Part shown: piece by piece, positions 43,859 to 52,254 of the stretch | Layout: the number at the start of each line of letters is the position of its first letter | Position numbering within the stretch: position 1 is the first letter of the stretch | From: an uncultured Bacteroidota bacterium | GTDB taxonomy: Bacteria > Bacteroidota > Bacteroidia > UKL13-3 | Length of the DNA: 64,000 bases | Assembly: GCA_903910445.1 (NCBI GenBank) | Contig: CAIVZR010000048.1 | Coordinates: forward strand, 1-64,000 | Reading direction: 5' to 3' | Program-made: the position numbers and the translations under genes | Notes under the pieces: generated by a model | Databases searched by the model: none | What the model was told of the DNA's origin: nothing | What the model saw: the letters and a program-made list of their open reading frames with translations, nothing else

Positions 43859-45082
43859 CTAATCCTGATAAATAAGTACCTTCTTCTGCTTGGCAGTAAG
43901 GGTATTCATCTTTTGGTACTTGGCCTTCTGATTTGCAGGTACATAAAAAACCAAGGTCTGACCGGCAATGAGGTAATTCCTGTTGAATTTATTCCAGCGT
44001 TTGAGGTCGGTTGCCTTACAATCGAATAAATCGGCAATCCCATACAAATTGTCTCCATTTTTCACTTTATAATATACAGGTACTTTCTTGGTACCTGCAC
44101 TGGCTGTGGTGTTGGGAGCCGCTGGGCGAGGTTTGGCTATATCCGAATCATGTAAAATTATGGGAGTATCATTCACAGGTCTTACTGCCTCAGATGAAGG
44201 GTAGTTTTGAAGCAAGGAATCAAAATTGGCTTTATAACCTTTTGGTATAATCAAACTATGTGGCGCTTCATTGAAGGGCACCGTTTCAAGCTTATATATA
44301 GGATTTAATAATCGCAATACCTGACGATCGATACTTGTTGCTTGTGATATTTTATCAAAGGTGAGTTTACGAAAGATATCTACCGTATCGGCATCATAAG
44401 TGGCATCGAGGTTACGAACACTAATATTTATATCGGCTTCCGAGTAATAATTGAATATGTATGTAGCAGCCGCGAGCTGACTTAAAAACCTGCGTTCACT
44501 TGCATCCAAATCACAATAGATGGCCTCATACGATTTGGCATTTCCTTCTTTATATAGGTGTTTTAAAACATTGGTAGGAGAGGTGCAGTATGCCAGAACA
44601 GCCAATTGCCAATCGTTGTAAAATTCGTGTTTTAGATCCACCAAATAATCCATGGCCGATTCGGTGGAGGTTACCACATTATAACGCTCATCGATATAGC
44701 TATTCATGAGCAAATCATATTTGCGTGCTACTGCATAAGGCATATTCCAAATTCCTACTTTACCATCATCAGGATTATGCTCATTAATATATCCAGTAAT
44801 AACAAAAGGCAGATAAGATAAGGCATGTGGCATTTTCTTTTCCTTCACCATCTTTTCAACATAAGGCAAATATTTTTGAGCCTCATAAATCATATCAGAG
44901 GTTCGGTGCTTCTCATTGGCTAGCAATGGCTTGAGATATTTTAGCATCTCTTCATTGTAATTGAGTGCAACACTCGACTTGAGTGCTACAAGTCGATTCT
45001 TAATAACAACGGAATCAATGGTTTGAGAATAAATTCCCAAAACTAAAAAGCATGCCACTAATACTACCAGAACTCTCTTCAT
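43859..45082 (-). CDS. LysM protein with degenerate lytic-transglycosylase domain
   Basis: A 407-residue exported protein (signal peptide about 1-20). Residues about 65-190 align in pattern with MltD-type transglycosylase domains: ALSYLPFVITGY corresponds to the usual ALLPIVESAF and the later GIWNMPYAVARKYDL matches GIWQ....GR.YGL. The catalytic Glu of the [IV]ES motif is replaced (VITGY), and the AYNSG motif reads AYCTSPTN. It is thus probably non-catalytic. A single LysM domain (YYKVKNGDNLYGIADLF, about 335-380) binds peptidoglycan. The role may be structural or regulatory at the cell wall. Confidence 0.85.
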   Translation of the reverse strand: MKRVLVVLVACFLVLGIYSQTIDSVVIKNRLVALKSSVALNYNEEMLKYLKPLLANEKHRTSDMIYEAQKYLPYVEKMVKEKKMPHALSYLPFVITGYINEHNPDDGKVGIWNMPYAVARKYDLLMNSYIDERYNVVTSTESAMDYLVDLKHEFYNDWQLAVLAYCTSPTNVLKHLYKEGNAKSYEAIYCDLDASERRFLSQLAAATYIFNYYSEADINISVRNLDATYDADTVDIFRKLTFDKISQATSIDRQVLRLLNPIYKLETVPFNEAPHSLIIPKGYKANFDSLLQNYPSSEAVRPVNDTPIILHDSDIAKPRPAAPNTTASAGTKKVPVYYKVKNGDNLYGIADLFDCKATDLKRWNKFNRNYLIAGQTLVFYVPANQKAKYQKMNTLTAKQKKVLIYQD

Positions 45083-45182
45083 GAAATGTAAAACGAAAAA
45101 GAAAACGAATTATTTCAGAAACACAATATGTATTTCAGTCCTGCGAAGATAAACAGAATCCTATGGGCATGAAGCCTCCATA

Positions 45183-45212
45183 TCACATACATTATCCACG
45201 ATGTATCTGTGA
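45183..45212. repeat. Intergenic inverted repeat
   Basis: TCACATACAT (45183-45192) pairs with ATGTAT and GTGA (45201-45212) with a 2-nt bulge and an 8-nt loop. It lies between the short DUF4157 gene and the LysM gene in a 209-nt gap. No T-run follows, so a terminator is not indicated. Confidence 0.35.
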
Positions 45213-45291
45213 AGTACATGAAAATGGAATTCAGGATTTTTAAGCCTGATTTCTTTTAATTTTAAACAAATAAATGCTCGATAAAATGCAT

Positions 45292-45612
45292 TTACTTCTG
45301 CTGCACCACATGAGCTAATTCATGGGCTAACAGGTTTAAACCTTCTTTTGAATTGGGATTATATTGCCCAGGTGCAAAATGAATATCTTGGCCTTGGGTA
45401 AAAGCCTTAGCACCGATATTTTGAACATTGAAGTTATTGGTATGAACGCGTACTTCGGAAAAATCGGCGCCTCCAGCACTTCCTAATCGTTGCACAACCT
45501 CATTTGGTATGGGTTGTCCATTACCATTACTTATATTGCCCATAGTATGTGACATAGTACGAGCGAATACATTTGCTTGGTCGTTGCTGACGTTACCTTC
45601 ATTGTTTGCCAT
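45292..45612 (-). CDS. Standalone DUF4157 domain protein
   Basis: A 106-residue protein that consists almost only of a DUF4157 domain: PNEVVQRLGSAGGADFSEVR then VHTNN..., IHFAPGQYNP and the zinc-like motif LLAHELAHVVQQK at its very end. Ending right after HExxH means no third metal ligand and no C-terminal effector domain. DUF4157 is a predicted metalloprotease-like domain found on toxins, often beside extracellular contractile systems. There is no signal peptide. A longer DUF4157 gene lies 157 nt upstream on the same strand. Confidence 0.85.
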   Translation of the reverse strand: MANNEGNVSNDQANVFARTMSHTMGNISNGNGQPIPNEVVQRLGSAGGADFSEVRVHTNNFNVQNIGAKAFTQGQDIHFAPGQYNPNSKEGLNLLAHELAHVVQQK

Positions 45613-45769
45613 AAAAATTAATTAAATTAGATTTGTTTAAAATATTGAATTGAGTTTTGTGCAAGTATTCCACTTTGCTCAGAAGCAAGATAGGAGAAAA
45701 AAACGAACCTGCAAATTTTCAATTCTAGGCACATTTTAAATCTATGAAAATGAAGAGGTTGAAATTTGA

Positions 45770-46891
45770 TTATTTTAATGAGTTCATTAAAATTCCTGCA
45801 ATTGAATCAGCTTCCTTTCTTAGAGCACTCATTACTTCACTAAACTTCTCCCCTGAATTGTTTTTAGTTACAAAGGCAATGATTTTTTTTCGATCGGCTT
45901 CATTTTGCCCATAGTTAGCGAAATTACCGGAAGGGTATTTGTAGAAGCATGAAATATATCCTGCCGTGGTTCCCGGTACTCCTGTGCCAACATCAAATTT
46001 TACGTGGAAACTAGGGTACTCACCATTGTTTCTATTCGTAGTTGCATGTACTTCTTTAAAACCAAGAACTGTTGGGAAAATCCGAATTGGCATAACACCA
46101 CCCGATTTGAAGGCATTCACCACTTTGAATTCTGACCATCCTGCTGCAGCTACAGGTCCTTTCTCAACAATTTTATCAGCACCTCCCTCTTCATAACTTG
46201 AGCCGTCAGCATTTAAGGTTACACCTTTCCAAATTTCTTTTTCTTTAGTTGATGCACCGCCTAAAAAGTAGTATTTGCCATCGTCGTCTTTAAAAATTTC
46301 TTTTAAACCTTTCTTTCCATTAACCCCCTTTTTAAATGAGGTTAAAGCACATTGAATAACCTTGCCCTCAAAAGCAGAGCCAACATAAGCAAATACAACA
46401 GTTTTCCGGTGTGAAGTACCATTCATCATCGCCTCATATCCCATATAATCAGCCTCCGCTTCCATCACATCATCCTGCACAATAGCAATGCCTTTCCCAA
46501 AAGGATTTACAACCCGGCCTTCACGTTGTTGGATAACATGCGTGAGTTCATGTGCCAATAACTGAAGCCCATCTTTAGTATATGGATTGTAAATACCAGG
46601 TGAGAAATACAAATCGGAGCCACAAGCAAATGCAATCGCTCCAATAGAAGCAGGTTGCGGACCTATATGAATTCTTACATCGATAAAACTAGTATTGAAA
46701 TAGCCCTCCATTCGCTGCAATAAAGAAGGAGGTAATGGATGACCTGGATCATTGCCAAAATCGGAGAGATGTTGTGGAAGTAACTGTGTTTTGTTGCTTT
46801 GTGCCTTGAAGCCGTTGGAAATTTCAATTGCACCATGATGCATGTCGATGAAATTAAAGCCATGAATTTTTGTTTCTTGTAAAGAGAACAT
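45770..46891 (-). CDS. DUF4157 protein with unrecognised C-terminal domain
   Basis: A 373-residue protein. Residues about 35-130 are a DUF4157 domain: PPSLLQRMEGYFNTSFIDVR, then HIGPQP..., LYFSPGIYNPYTKDGLQLLA and HELTHVIQQREG (about 114-125). A following EAEADYMG (about 146-153) could supply the third zinc ligand. The C-terminal 190 residues from VIQCALTSFKKG do not match a family I know; it has an acidic, Gly-rich part (KDDDGKYYFLGG) and a helical end. The layout is that of polymorphic-toxin-like effectors with a DUF4157 leader. No obvious immunity gene follows except the short DUF4157 protein. Confidence 0.85.
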   Translation of the reverse strand: MFSLQETKIHGFNFIDMHHGAIEISNGFKAQSNKTQLLPQHLSDFGNDPGHPLPPSLLQRMEGYFNTSFIDVRIHIGPQPASIGAIAFACGSDLYFSPGIYNPYTKDGLQLLAHELTHVIQQREGRVVNPFGKGIAIVQDDVMEAEADYMGYEAMMNGTSHRKTVVFAYVGSAFEGKVIQCALTSFKKGVNGKKGLKEIFKDDDGKYYFLGGASTKEKEIWKGVTLNADGSSYEEGGADKIVEKGPVAAAGWSEFKVVNAFKSGGVMPIRIFPTVLGFKEVHATTNRNNGEYPSFHVKFDVGTGVPGTTAGYISCFYKYPSGNFANYGQNEADRKKIIAFVTKNNSGEKFSEVMSALRKEADSIAGILMNSLK

Positions 46892-46917
46892 AGGATTTTT
46901 AATTAGTTTGTTTGTTG

Positions 46918-46946
46918 AGATGCTTTCACATCTAATACAAAGATGT
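46918..46946 (-). promoter_or_regulatory. Overlapping inverted repeats upstream of the long DUF4157 gene
   Basis: ACATCT (46928-46933) can pair with AGATGT (46941-46946) or its CATCT with AGATG (46918-46922), giving two mutually exclusive 5-6 bp hairpins. They sit 27-55 nt before the start codon, where an operator or leader switch would be expected. Confidence 0.35.
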
Positions 46947-47079
46947 TCATTTAAAATCAGATAAATAAAGGTTAATCAAAGGACTTATCAACAAGAAATC
47001 ATCAATCAGTTAATTAAACTTGTTTATAGCTGCCTATTTCAATACCACATTCCTTAGATACATACTCTTTGGTTTTTTG

Positions 47080-47087
47080 TATTTTCG
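47080..47087 (+). promoter_or_regulatory. -7-like element of cysS
   Basis: TATTTTCG, one mismatch to TAnnTTTG, followed by CACTTCGT and the ATG. It argues for the ATG at 47096 rather than a longer frame. Confidence 0.35.
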
Positions 47088-47095
47088 CACTTCGT

Positions 47096-48556
47096 ATGGC
47101 AAAGGCAATCAGAATTTATAATACGCTCTCTCGCACCATAGAGCCGTTTACTCCACTTCATGAAAATAGGGTTGGAATGTATGTGTGTGGTCCTACCGTT
47201 TATAATTATTTGCACCTTGGTAATTGCCGTACATTCTCATCTTTCGATATCGTTTTTCGATATCTTATTTATGCCGGATATCAAGTAAGATATGTTAGAA
47301 ATATTACCGATGCGGGTCACTTAGAAGGAGATCGTGATGAAGGTGATGATAAATTTGCTAAACGTGCTAAACTTGAGAAACTCGAACCCATGGAAATTGT
47401 ACAGAAGTACACGCAGTATTTTCATGATGTAATGCAAGCATTCAACTGCTTGCCCCCAAGTATTGAACCTACGGCCACTGGTCATATCATTGAACAAATT
47501 GAAATGACCAAATTGCTTCTTGAAAAAGGTTGGGCATACGAAGTTGATGGAACCATCTATTTTGATGTAGAAAAATATAGCAAAGAAAATAGTTATGGAA
47601 TTTTAAGCAATCGTAACTTGAACGATTTGCTCGATGGTACCCGAGAACTTAGTGGTCAGGATGAAAAACAAGGACGACTCGATTTTGCGCTCTGGATAAA
47701 GGCCAAGCCCGAACACCTCATGCAATGGCCTAGTCCTTGGGGAAATGGTTTTCCTGGATGGCATATAGAATGCAGTGCAATGAGCCAAAAGTATTTAGGC
47801 AACGAGTTCGATATTCATGGTGGTGGAATGGATTTGATTGCAACACATCATACCAACGAAATTGCTCAAAACTGTGCATGTAATGGGGTTTCTCCTGCTC
47901 GTGTTTGGATGCATACTAATATGCTTACAGTTAATGGAGTGCGTATGAGTAAAAGTGCAGGCAACGGCTTCCTACCCAATGAACTCTTTTCTGGTTCACA
48001 TCCTTTACTCGAAAAAGGATATAGCCCAATGTCGGTGCGTTTCTTTATGCTCCAAAGTCATTATCGTAGCACCCTCGATTTTAGCAACGAAGCCTTACAA
48101 GCGGCCGAAAAAGGATATGCGCGATTGATGAATGCCATAAAACTTATTGATAACCTGAAAACGGAAGGCGATAACGCATCATATATTCAATCATTGACAG
48201 ACAAATGTGAAGCGGCCATGAATGAGGATTTCAATACTCCAATTGCCATTTCACACTTATTTGAAGGAGTTACATTCATTAATAATGTAAACGATGGTAG
48301 AGAGAAAATTTCCGCATCCGATAAAATTGCCATTAAAAAATTATTCCATGATTTTGTTTTCGATATTTTAGGATTGAAAATGGAAAGTGAGCAAGGAAAT
48401 GATAAGTTGGATGGACTTATGCAAATTTTATTAGCACAAAGGGCCGATGCCAAAGCACGCAAAGATTTTGCTGCAAGCGACCTACTGCGTGATCAGTTAC
48501 TTGCCTTAGGAATTACAATAAAAGATGGTAAGGAAGGTGCAACTTACAACTTGTAA
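47096..48556 (+). CDS. cysS: Cysteine-tRNA ligase
   Basis: A 486-residue class I aminoacyl-tRNA synthetase. YVCGPTVYNYLHLGNCRTF (about 27-45) contains the zinc Cys and the HIGH-equivalent HLGN. GWHIECSAMSQKYLG and DIHGGGMDL (about 222-250) hold further zinc and cysteine-binding residues. The KMSKS-equivalent reads RMSKS in VRMSKSAGN (about 282). Length and C-terminal domain are typical. Start chosen for the conserved lead MAKAIRIYNTLSR. Confidence 0.97.
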   Translation: MAKAIRIYNTLSRTIEPFTPLHENRVGMYVCGPTVYNYLHLGNCRTFSSFDIVFRYLIYAGYQVRYVRNITDAGHLEGDRDEGDDKFAKRAKLEKLEPMEIVQKYTQYFHDVMQAFNCLPPSIEPTATGHIIEQIEMTKLLLEKGWAYEVDGTIYFDVEKYSKENSYGILSNRNLNDLLDGTRELSGQDEKQGRLDFALWIKAKPEHLMQWPSPWGNGFPGWHIECSAMSQKYLGNEFDIHGGGMDLIATHHTNEIAQNCACNGVSPARVWMHTNMLTVNGVRMSKSAGNGFLPNELFSGSHPLLEKGYSPMSVRFFMLQSHYRSTLDFSNEALQAAEKGYARLMNAIKLIDNLKTEGDNASYIQSLTDKCEAAMNEDFNTPIAISHLFEGVTFINNVNDGREKISASDKIAIKKLFHDFVFDILGLKMESEQGNDKLDGLMQILLAQRADAKARKDFAASDLLRDQLLALGITIKDGKEGATYNL

Positions 48557-48600
48557 GCGAACACATACCCTGGCATTTAAATTCTTTCTTTTATAGCTCG

Positions 48601-49071
48601 TTATTTAATGGCATTTATTCTTCCTTTTACGATGGCATAAAATCGAACCAAGTCGTCACTTCTTTTTAAAATACTATTAGTGAATACATATTCGAAAGGA
48701 GGGTTCCTTAGTTGCATTCTTACGATTTCACCGTTATAATATGACTCATCTAGGATGCCTGTAATTTCATTCCACAAAACAATTGCAGGGGGCATTCCCT
48801 GAGAATCCAAACGAGAAACTTTGTTTATTTTAATTCCAATCTCATCCAACTCAATGACATATTTATTAGCCGATACCATTACCCCAATGGCGATGCCAAG
48901 AGCCATACTTAGAATGGCGAAAAGAGGTATAAAAAAATCTCCCCAACCTTTTTCTTGTATAACTTCAATTAGTGGCGAGAATATGAAACCAAAAATCAAA
49001 CTTAAAATAATACCTACACTTACAAAGAGGTAGCGCCAAAAATTAAATTGATATAAGATAAATTGCTGCAT
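48601..49071 (-). CDS. Hypothetical membrane protein
   Basis: A 156-residue protein with two transmembrane helices (about 14-33 and 50-69) and a cytoplasmic beta-rich C-terminal half (KYVIELDEIGIKINKVSRLD onward) of PH-like character. The ATG at 49071 fits better than an upstream TTG-type start because a TACCTTTG promoter-like box (49112-49119) lies before it. That box overlaps the tail of feoB. Family not recognised. Confidence 0.7.
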   Translation of the reverse strand: MQQFILYQFNFWRYLFVSVGIILSLIFGFIFSPLIEVIQEKGWGDFFIPLFAILSMALGIAIGVMVSANKYVIELDEIGIKINKVSRLDSQGMPPAIVLWNEITGILDESYYNGEIVRMQLRNPPFEYVFTNSILKRSDDLVRFYAIVKGRINAIK

Positions 49072-49111
49072 TTTGGAATTATTTTCAAAGCCATTTATTA
49101 TTGGCCAATAC

Positions 49112-49119
49112 CAAAGGTA
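49112..49119 (-). promoter_or_regulatory. -7-like element of the 156-residue membrane protein gene
   Basis: Minus-strand TACCTTTG directly after the feoB stop codon; leader of about 35-40 nt. Confidence 0.4.
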
Positions 49120-49120
49120 C

Positions 49121-51178
49121 TTATTTAAACAACTGGTAAACAAATAGACTTACTAAGTAGGCCAATGAGGAAGTGTAAATAAATTGAATGGTAGCCCATT
49201 TCCATGTTTTTGTTTCCTTGTAAACAGTAGCTATGGTGCTCATACATTGCAATGCGAAGGCATAAAACAACATCAATGAAAATGCAACTGTAACTGTATA
49301 CTTAGGTTTCAGGGTAATCGGGTCGCGCTCCTCCATCATCCGCTGACGGATATTCATACTGTTATCTTCATCGCCTAAATTATATATAGTAGCCATCGTA
49401 CCTACGAAAACTTCTCGTGCAGCAAGTGAACTAAAAAGGGCAATGCCAATCTTCCAGTCGAAACCTAATGGCTTAATGGCAGGCTCAATAAACCTTCCAA
49501 AATGACCAGCATAGGAAGCAAAAAGTTTCTCACTCTTTTGCATATTGCCAATTTCTTTCTCACTGAAATTTTTGGTGTAAAAATCCGATTGATATTTCGA
49601 TTCTATCTTTTCAAAACTCTTGCCTGGCCCAAAGCTTGCTGCCATCCATAATATTACAGAAACCGCCACAATCACTTTACCTGCTTCCCATACAAACGTT
49701 CTTGATTTCTCAATTAAGGTGATCAAAATGTTTTTTAAACGCGGGGCTTTATAGGTAGGTAATTCTAAAATGAAATAGTTTTTCTCTTTTGCTTTGATAA
49801 TGAATTTCATCACCCAGGCCGCGGTTATAGCCGAGAAGAATCCTACCAAATACATCCCCATCAAAATCAATCCTTGAACATTGAATACTCCCCATAACAT
49901 TTTATCAGGTGCAATCAATGAAATGAGTAGCGTATATACCGGCAAACGAGCACTACAACTCATTAACGGAATCACCATGATGGTGATAATTCGCTCCTTC
50001 CAATTCTCAATGCTACGAGTTGCCATAATACTTGGAACGGCACATGCAACACCACTTATTAATGGCACCACACTTTTTCCATTCATTCCCACCCTGCGCA
50101 TCAACTTATCCATCATGAAACTCACACGAGCCATATAACCACTGTCTTCAAGCACCGCAATAAAAGCAAAGAGTAAAATTATTTGAGGTAAGAAAACAAT
50201 AACACCACTCAACCCCGCAATCACACCATTCACTACTAAATTATTTAGCGGCCCTTGCGGGAAGTGTTCAGAAAAGTATTTCCCAAACCAAGTGAAACTT
50301 TCTTGAATCCATAGCATGGGAAACTTGCTAATGGAGAATATACTTTCGAAGATGACAAATAATATAAATAGAAAAATCACATAGCCCCATATTCTATGGG
50401 TAAGCACCTTGTCGAGCTTATTACTAAACTGCTCCTCTGCAATCGAAATTTGAGAAACACTCTCCAACATCACTTCGTCTATTGCGGCATAGCGCGCCAT
50501 GGTTTCTTCCGGCAGGATATCATCCAGTTTGCCTCTTTGGGTTTTGTATAGTTCCAAAAAGCATTGATAGTCGTTGTATTTTGGGTATTTCAAACGCGCA
50601 TCATCAATGAGTTCTGGCGCCAAACTATGAACATCAATAAGCTTATTTTGTGTAGCTCTGTTGGTATTAAAAATAGTGTCCTTCAACTTCTCAACACCAC
50701 GTCCATTGCGAGGATTTACGGCAACAACCTTTACGCCTAAATTCAAAGAGAGTAGAATGAGATTGATATCCAACCCTTTTTTTTCAGCAATATCCATCAT
50801 CGTAAGAACCAAAATTACCGGCTTCTTCAAATCGGCAACCTCAGAAAAGTACAATAAGTTCCGCTTCAAATTCGAGGCATCACATACAACAATGATTAAA
50901 TCGGGAGCATCCTTGCTCTCCGGATTGATAATGGCATCAATCGCAATTTCTTCATCCTTACTCTTGGGATATATACTATAAGTGCCCGGCAAATCAATGA
51001 TATTCGCACGCAGCAGCTTATCATAAACCAATACACCCGTTTTCTTGTCTACTGTAGTTCCAGCATAATTCCCAACTTGCTGATTTAAACCCGTTAAGGC
51101 ATTAAATACAGAAGTTTTACCACAATTCGGATTCCCGGTAATGGCAACTCTTAATGGGGTATTTTTGGGGTCCTTCAA
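49121..51178 (-). CDS. feoB: Ferrous iron transport protein B
   Basis: A 685-residue inner-membrane ferrous iron transporter. The N-terminal G domain has G1 GNPNCGKTSVFNALTG (about 15-30), the switch region NYAGTTVDKK and G3 DLPGTYS (about 60-66). Two Gate-type membrane blocks follow with SGYMARVSFMMDK and SCSARLPVYTLLI motifs and about ten transmembrane helices. It overlaps feoA by 4 nt (ATGA). Probably induced under iron limitation through the operator in front of feoA. Confidence 0.96.
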   Translation of the reverse strand: MKDPKNTPLRVAITGNPNCGKTSVFNALTGLNQQVGNYAGTTVDKKTGVLVYDKLLRANIIDLPGTYSIYPKSKDEEIAIDAIINPESKDAPDLIIVVCDASNLKRNLLYFSEVADLKKPVILVLTMMDIAEKKGLDINLILLSLNLGVKVVAVNPRNGRGVEKLKDTIFNTNRATQNKLIDVHSLAPELIDDARLKYPKYNDYQCFLELYKTQRGKLDDILPEETMARYAAIDEVMLESVSQISIAEEQFSNKLDKVLTHRIWGYVIFLFILFVIFESIFSISKFPMLWIQESFTWFGKYFSEHFPQGPLNNLVVNGVIAGLSGVIVFLPQIILLFAFIAVLEDSGYMARVSFMMDKLMRRVGMNGKSVVPLISGVACAVPSIMATRSIENWKERIITIMVIPLMSCSARLPVYTLLISLIAPDKMLWGVFNVQGLILMGMYLVGFFSAITAAWVMKFIIKAKEKNYFILELPTYKAPRLKNILITLIEKSRTFVWEAGKVIVAVSVILWMAASFGPGKSFEKIESKYQSDFYTKNFSEKEIGNMQKSEKLFASYAGHFGRFIEPAIKPLGFDWKIGIALFSSLAAREVFVGTMATIYNLGDEDNSMNIRQRMMEERDPITLKPKYTVTVAFSLMLFYAFALQCMSTIATVYKETKTWKWATIQFIYTSSLAYLVSLFVYQLFK

Positions 51179-51435
51179 GTAGAGAGACTTTTATCTTTAA
51201 CAACTTTAGGGACAATATTCGTAATTTTTATGGAATCTGCCTCGCTCAATCGAAGGCTCAATTTGTATCCCTGTACCTCAATGGCTATAGGGTCGCCCAT
51301 AGGAGCGATATGCGATAACTTAATGACTTCGCCAGGAATACATCCCATCTCCATTAATTTCAATTTCAGAGTATTATCACTGATTTCGTCAATGGTGGCG
51401 TATTCTCCCTTTTTTAAATCACGTAACGTTAGCAC
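51175..51435 (-). CDS. feoA: Ferrous iron transport protein A
   Basis: An 86-residue SH3-like cytosolic protein. MGCIPGEVIKLSHIAPMGDP (about 31-50) and AIEVQGYKLSLRLSEAD are the FeoA signature. It supports FeoB activity. The start at 51435 is GTG; a TAA three codons upstream in the same frame rules out a longer protein. It is the first gene of the feoAB operon. Confidence 0.94.
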   Translation of the reverse strand: MLTLRDLKKGEYATIDEISDNTLKLKLMEMGCIPGEVIKLSHIAPMGDPIAIEVQGYKLSLRLSEADSIKITNIVPKVVKDKSLST

Positions 51436-51439
51436 AATT

Positions 51440-51458
51440 ATTTAGATTAATTCTAAAT
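51440..51458 (-). promoter_or_regulatory. 19-bp palindromic operator candidate for feoAB
   Basis: ATTTAGA-TTAAT-TCTAAAT: two perfect 7-bp arms around a 5-bp centre, ending 5 nt before the feoA start and just downstream of a TTTG-type -7 sequence (51459-51466 on the minus strand). Size and placement suit a repressor of the Fur or DtxR/MntR type. Regulator identity is not readable from the site. Confidence 0.5.
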
Positions 51459-51547
51459 GCAAATAAAACGAATTAAACGATGTAAACAAAACCCTCAAAA
51501 ATGATTTTTATCATAAAAGGAGAAAAACCCATACTTTCGAAAGGCAA

Positions 51548-52252
51548 TTGAATACACATACTTTTATCAGCGACGCTTCAGGAAAGCCTTTTCCATTAAG
51601 TCAAAAGGTGAGTGCCTCCAATATTAGGGCAGGGATTTTTGAATTAATTCAAATAGATCATCCTGATTTTAATACAGAAATGCACTTGTCAGTTACTGAA
51701 CTAAACTCATATCGTCAGAAGTATATCGAAAACTTCCTGAATAGAGAGCTAAGTCAGATTTCTGAATTGGAACAAAAGGTGGTAAATAATCTTAAAGAGG
51801 ATACTACGATAACCGAAAAGCTAGAAGATATTGATATTTCTACCTATACCTTTGGCCAACGACTGGCCGATAAGGTGGCAACCTTTGGTGGAAGTTGGCG
51901 ATTTATTATTGCCTTTGGTATATTTATCCTAATCTGGATTCTAATCAATGTGCTGTTCCTCATGAGCAATGCATTCGACCCTTATCCATTTATTTTGCTC
52001 AATCTAATTCTTTCTTGTATCGCTTCCTTACAAGCACCCGTCATTATGATGAGCCAAAATCGTCAAGAAGAAAAGGATCGTGATAGGGCTCGCAAAGATT
52101 ATATGATTAATCTAAAATCCGAATTGGAAATCCGAATGCTTCACGAGAAAATAGATCATTTAATGCTGCACCAACAACAAGAGTTATTAGAGATTCAACA
52201 AATGCAGACAGAAATGCTAAATGATATCATGGTTAAATTAAAAGATAAATAA
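51548..52252 (+). CDS. DUF1003 family membrane protein
   Basis: A 234-residue protein. An N-terminal cytosolic part (FISDASGKPFPLSQKVSASN) leads to the DUF1003 core: TFGQRLADKVATFGGSWRFI (about 101-120), two transmembrane helices (about 117-138 and 145-165) and the highly conserved SLQAPVIMMSQNRQEEKDRDR motif (about 163-182, shown in part), ending in a coiled coil. Family function is unknown. The start is TTG; no ATG lies before codon 44. The next gene starts 2 nt after the stop. Confidence 0.86.
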   Translation: MNTHTFISDASGKPFPLSQKVSASNIRAGIFELIQIDHPDFNTEMHLSVTELNSYRQKYIENFLNRELSQISELEQKVVNNLKEDTTITEKLEDIDISTYTFGQRLADKVATFGGSWRFIIAFGIFILIWILINVLFLMSNAFDPYPFILLNLILSCIASLQAPVIMMSQNRQEEKDRDRARKDYMINLKSELEIRMLHEKIDHLMLHQQQELLEIQQMQTEMLNDIMVKLKDK

Positions 52253-52254
52253 CC

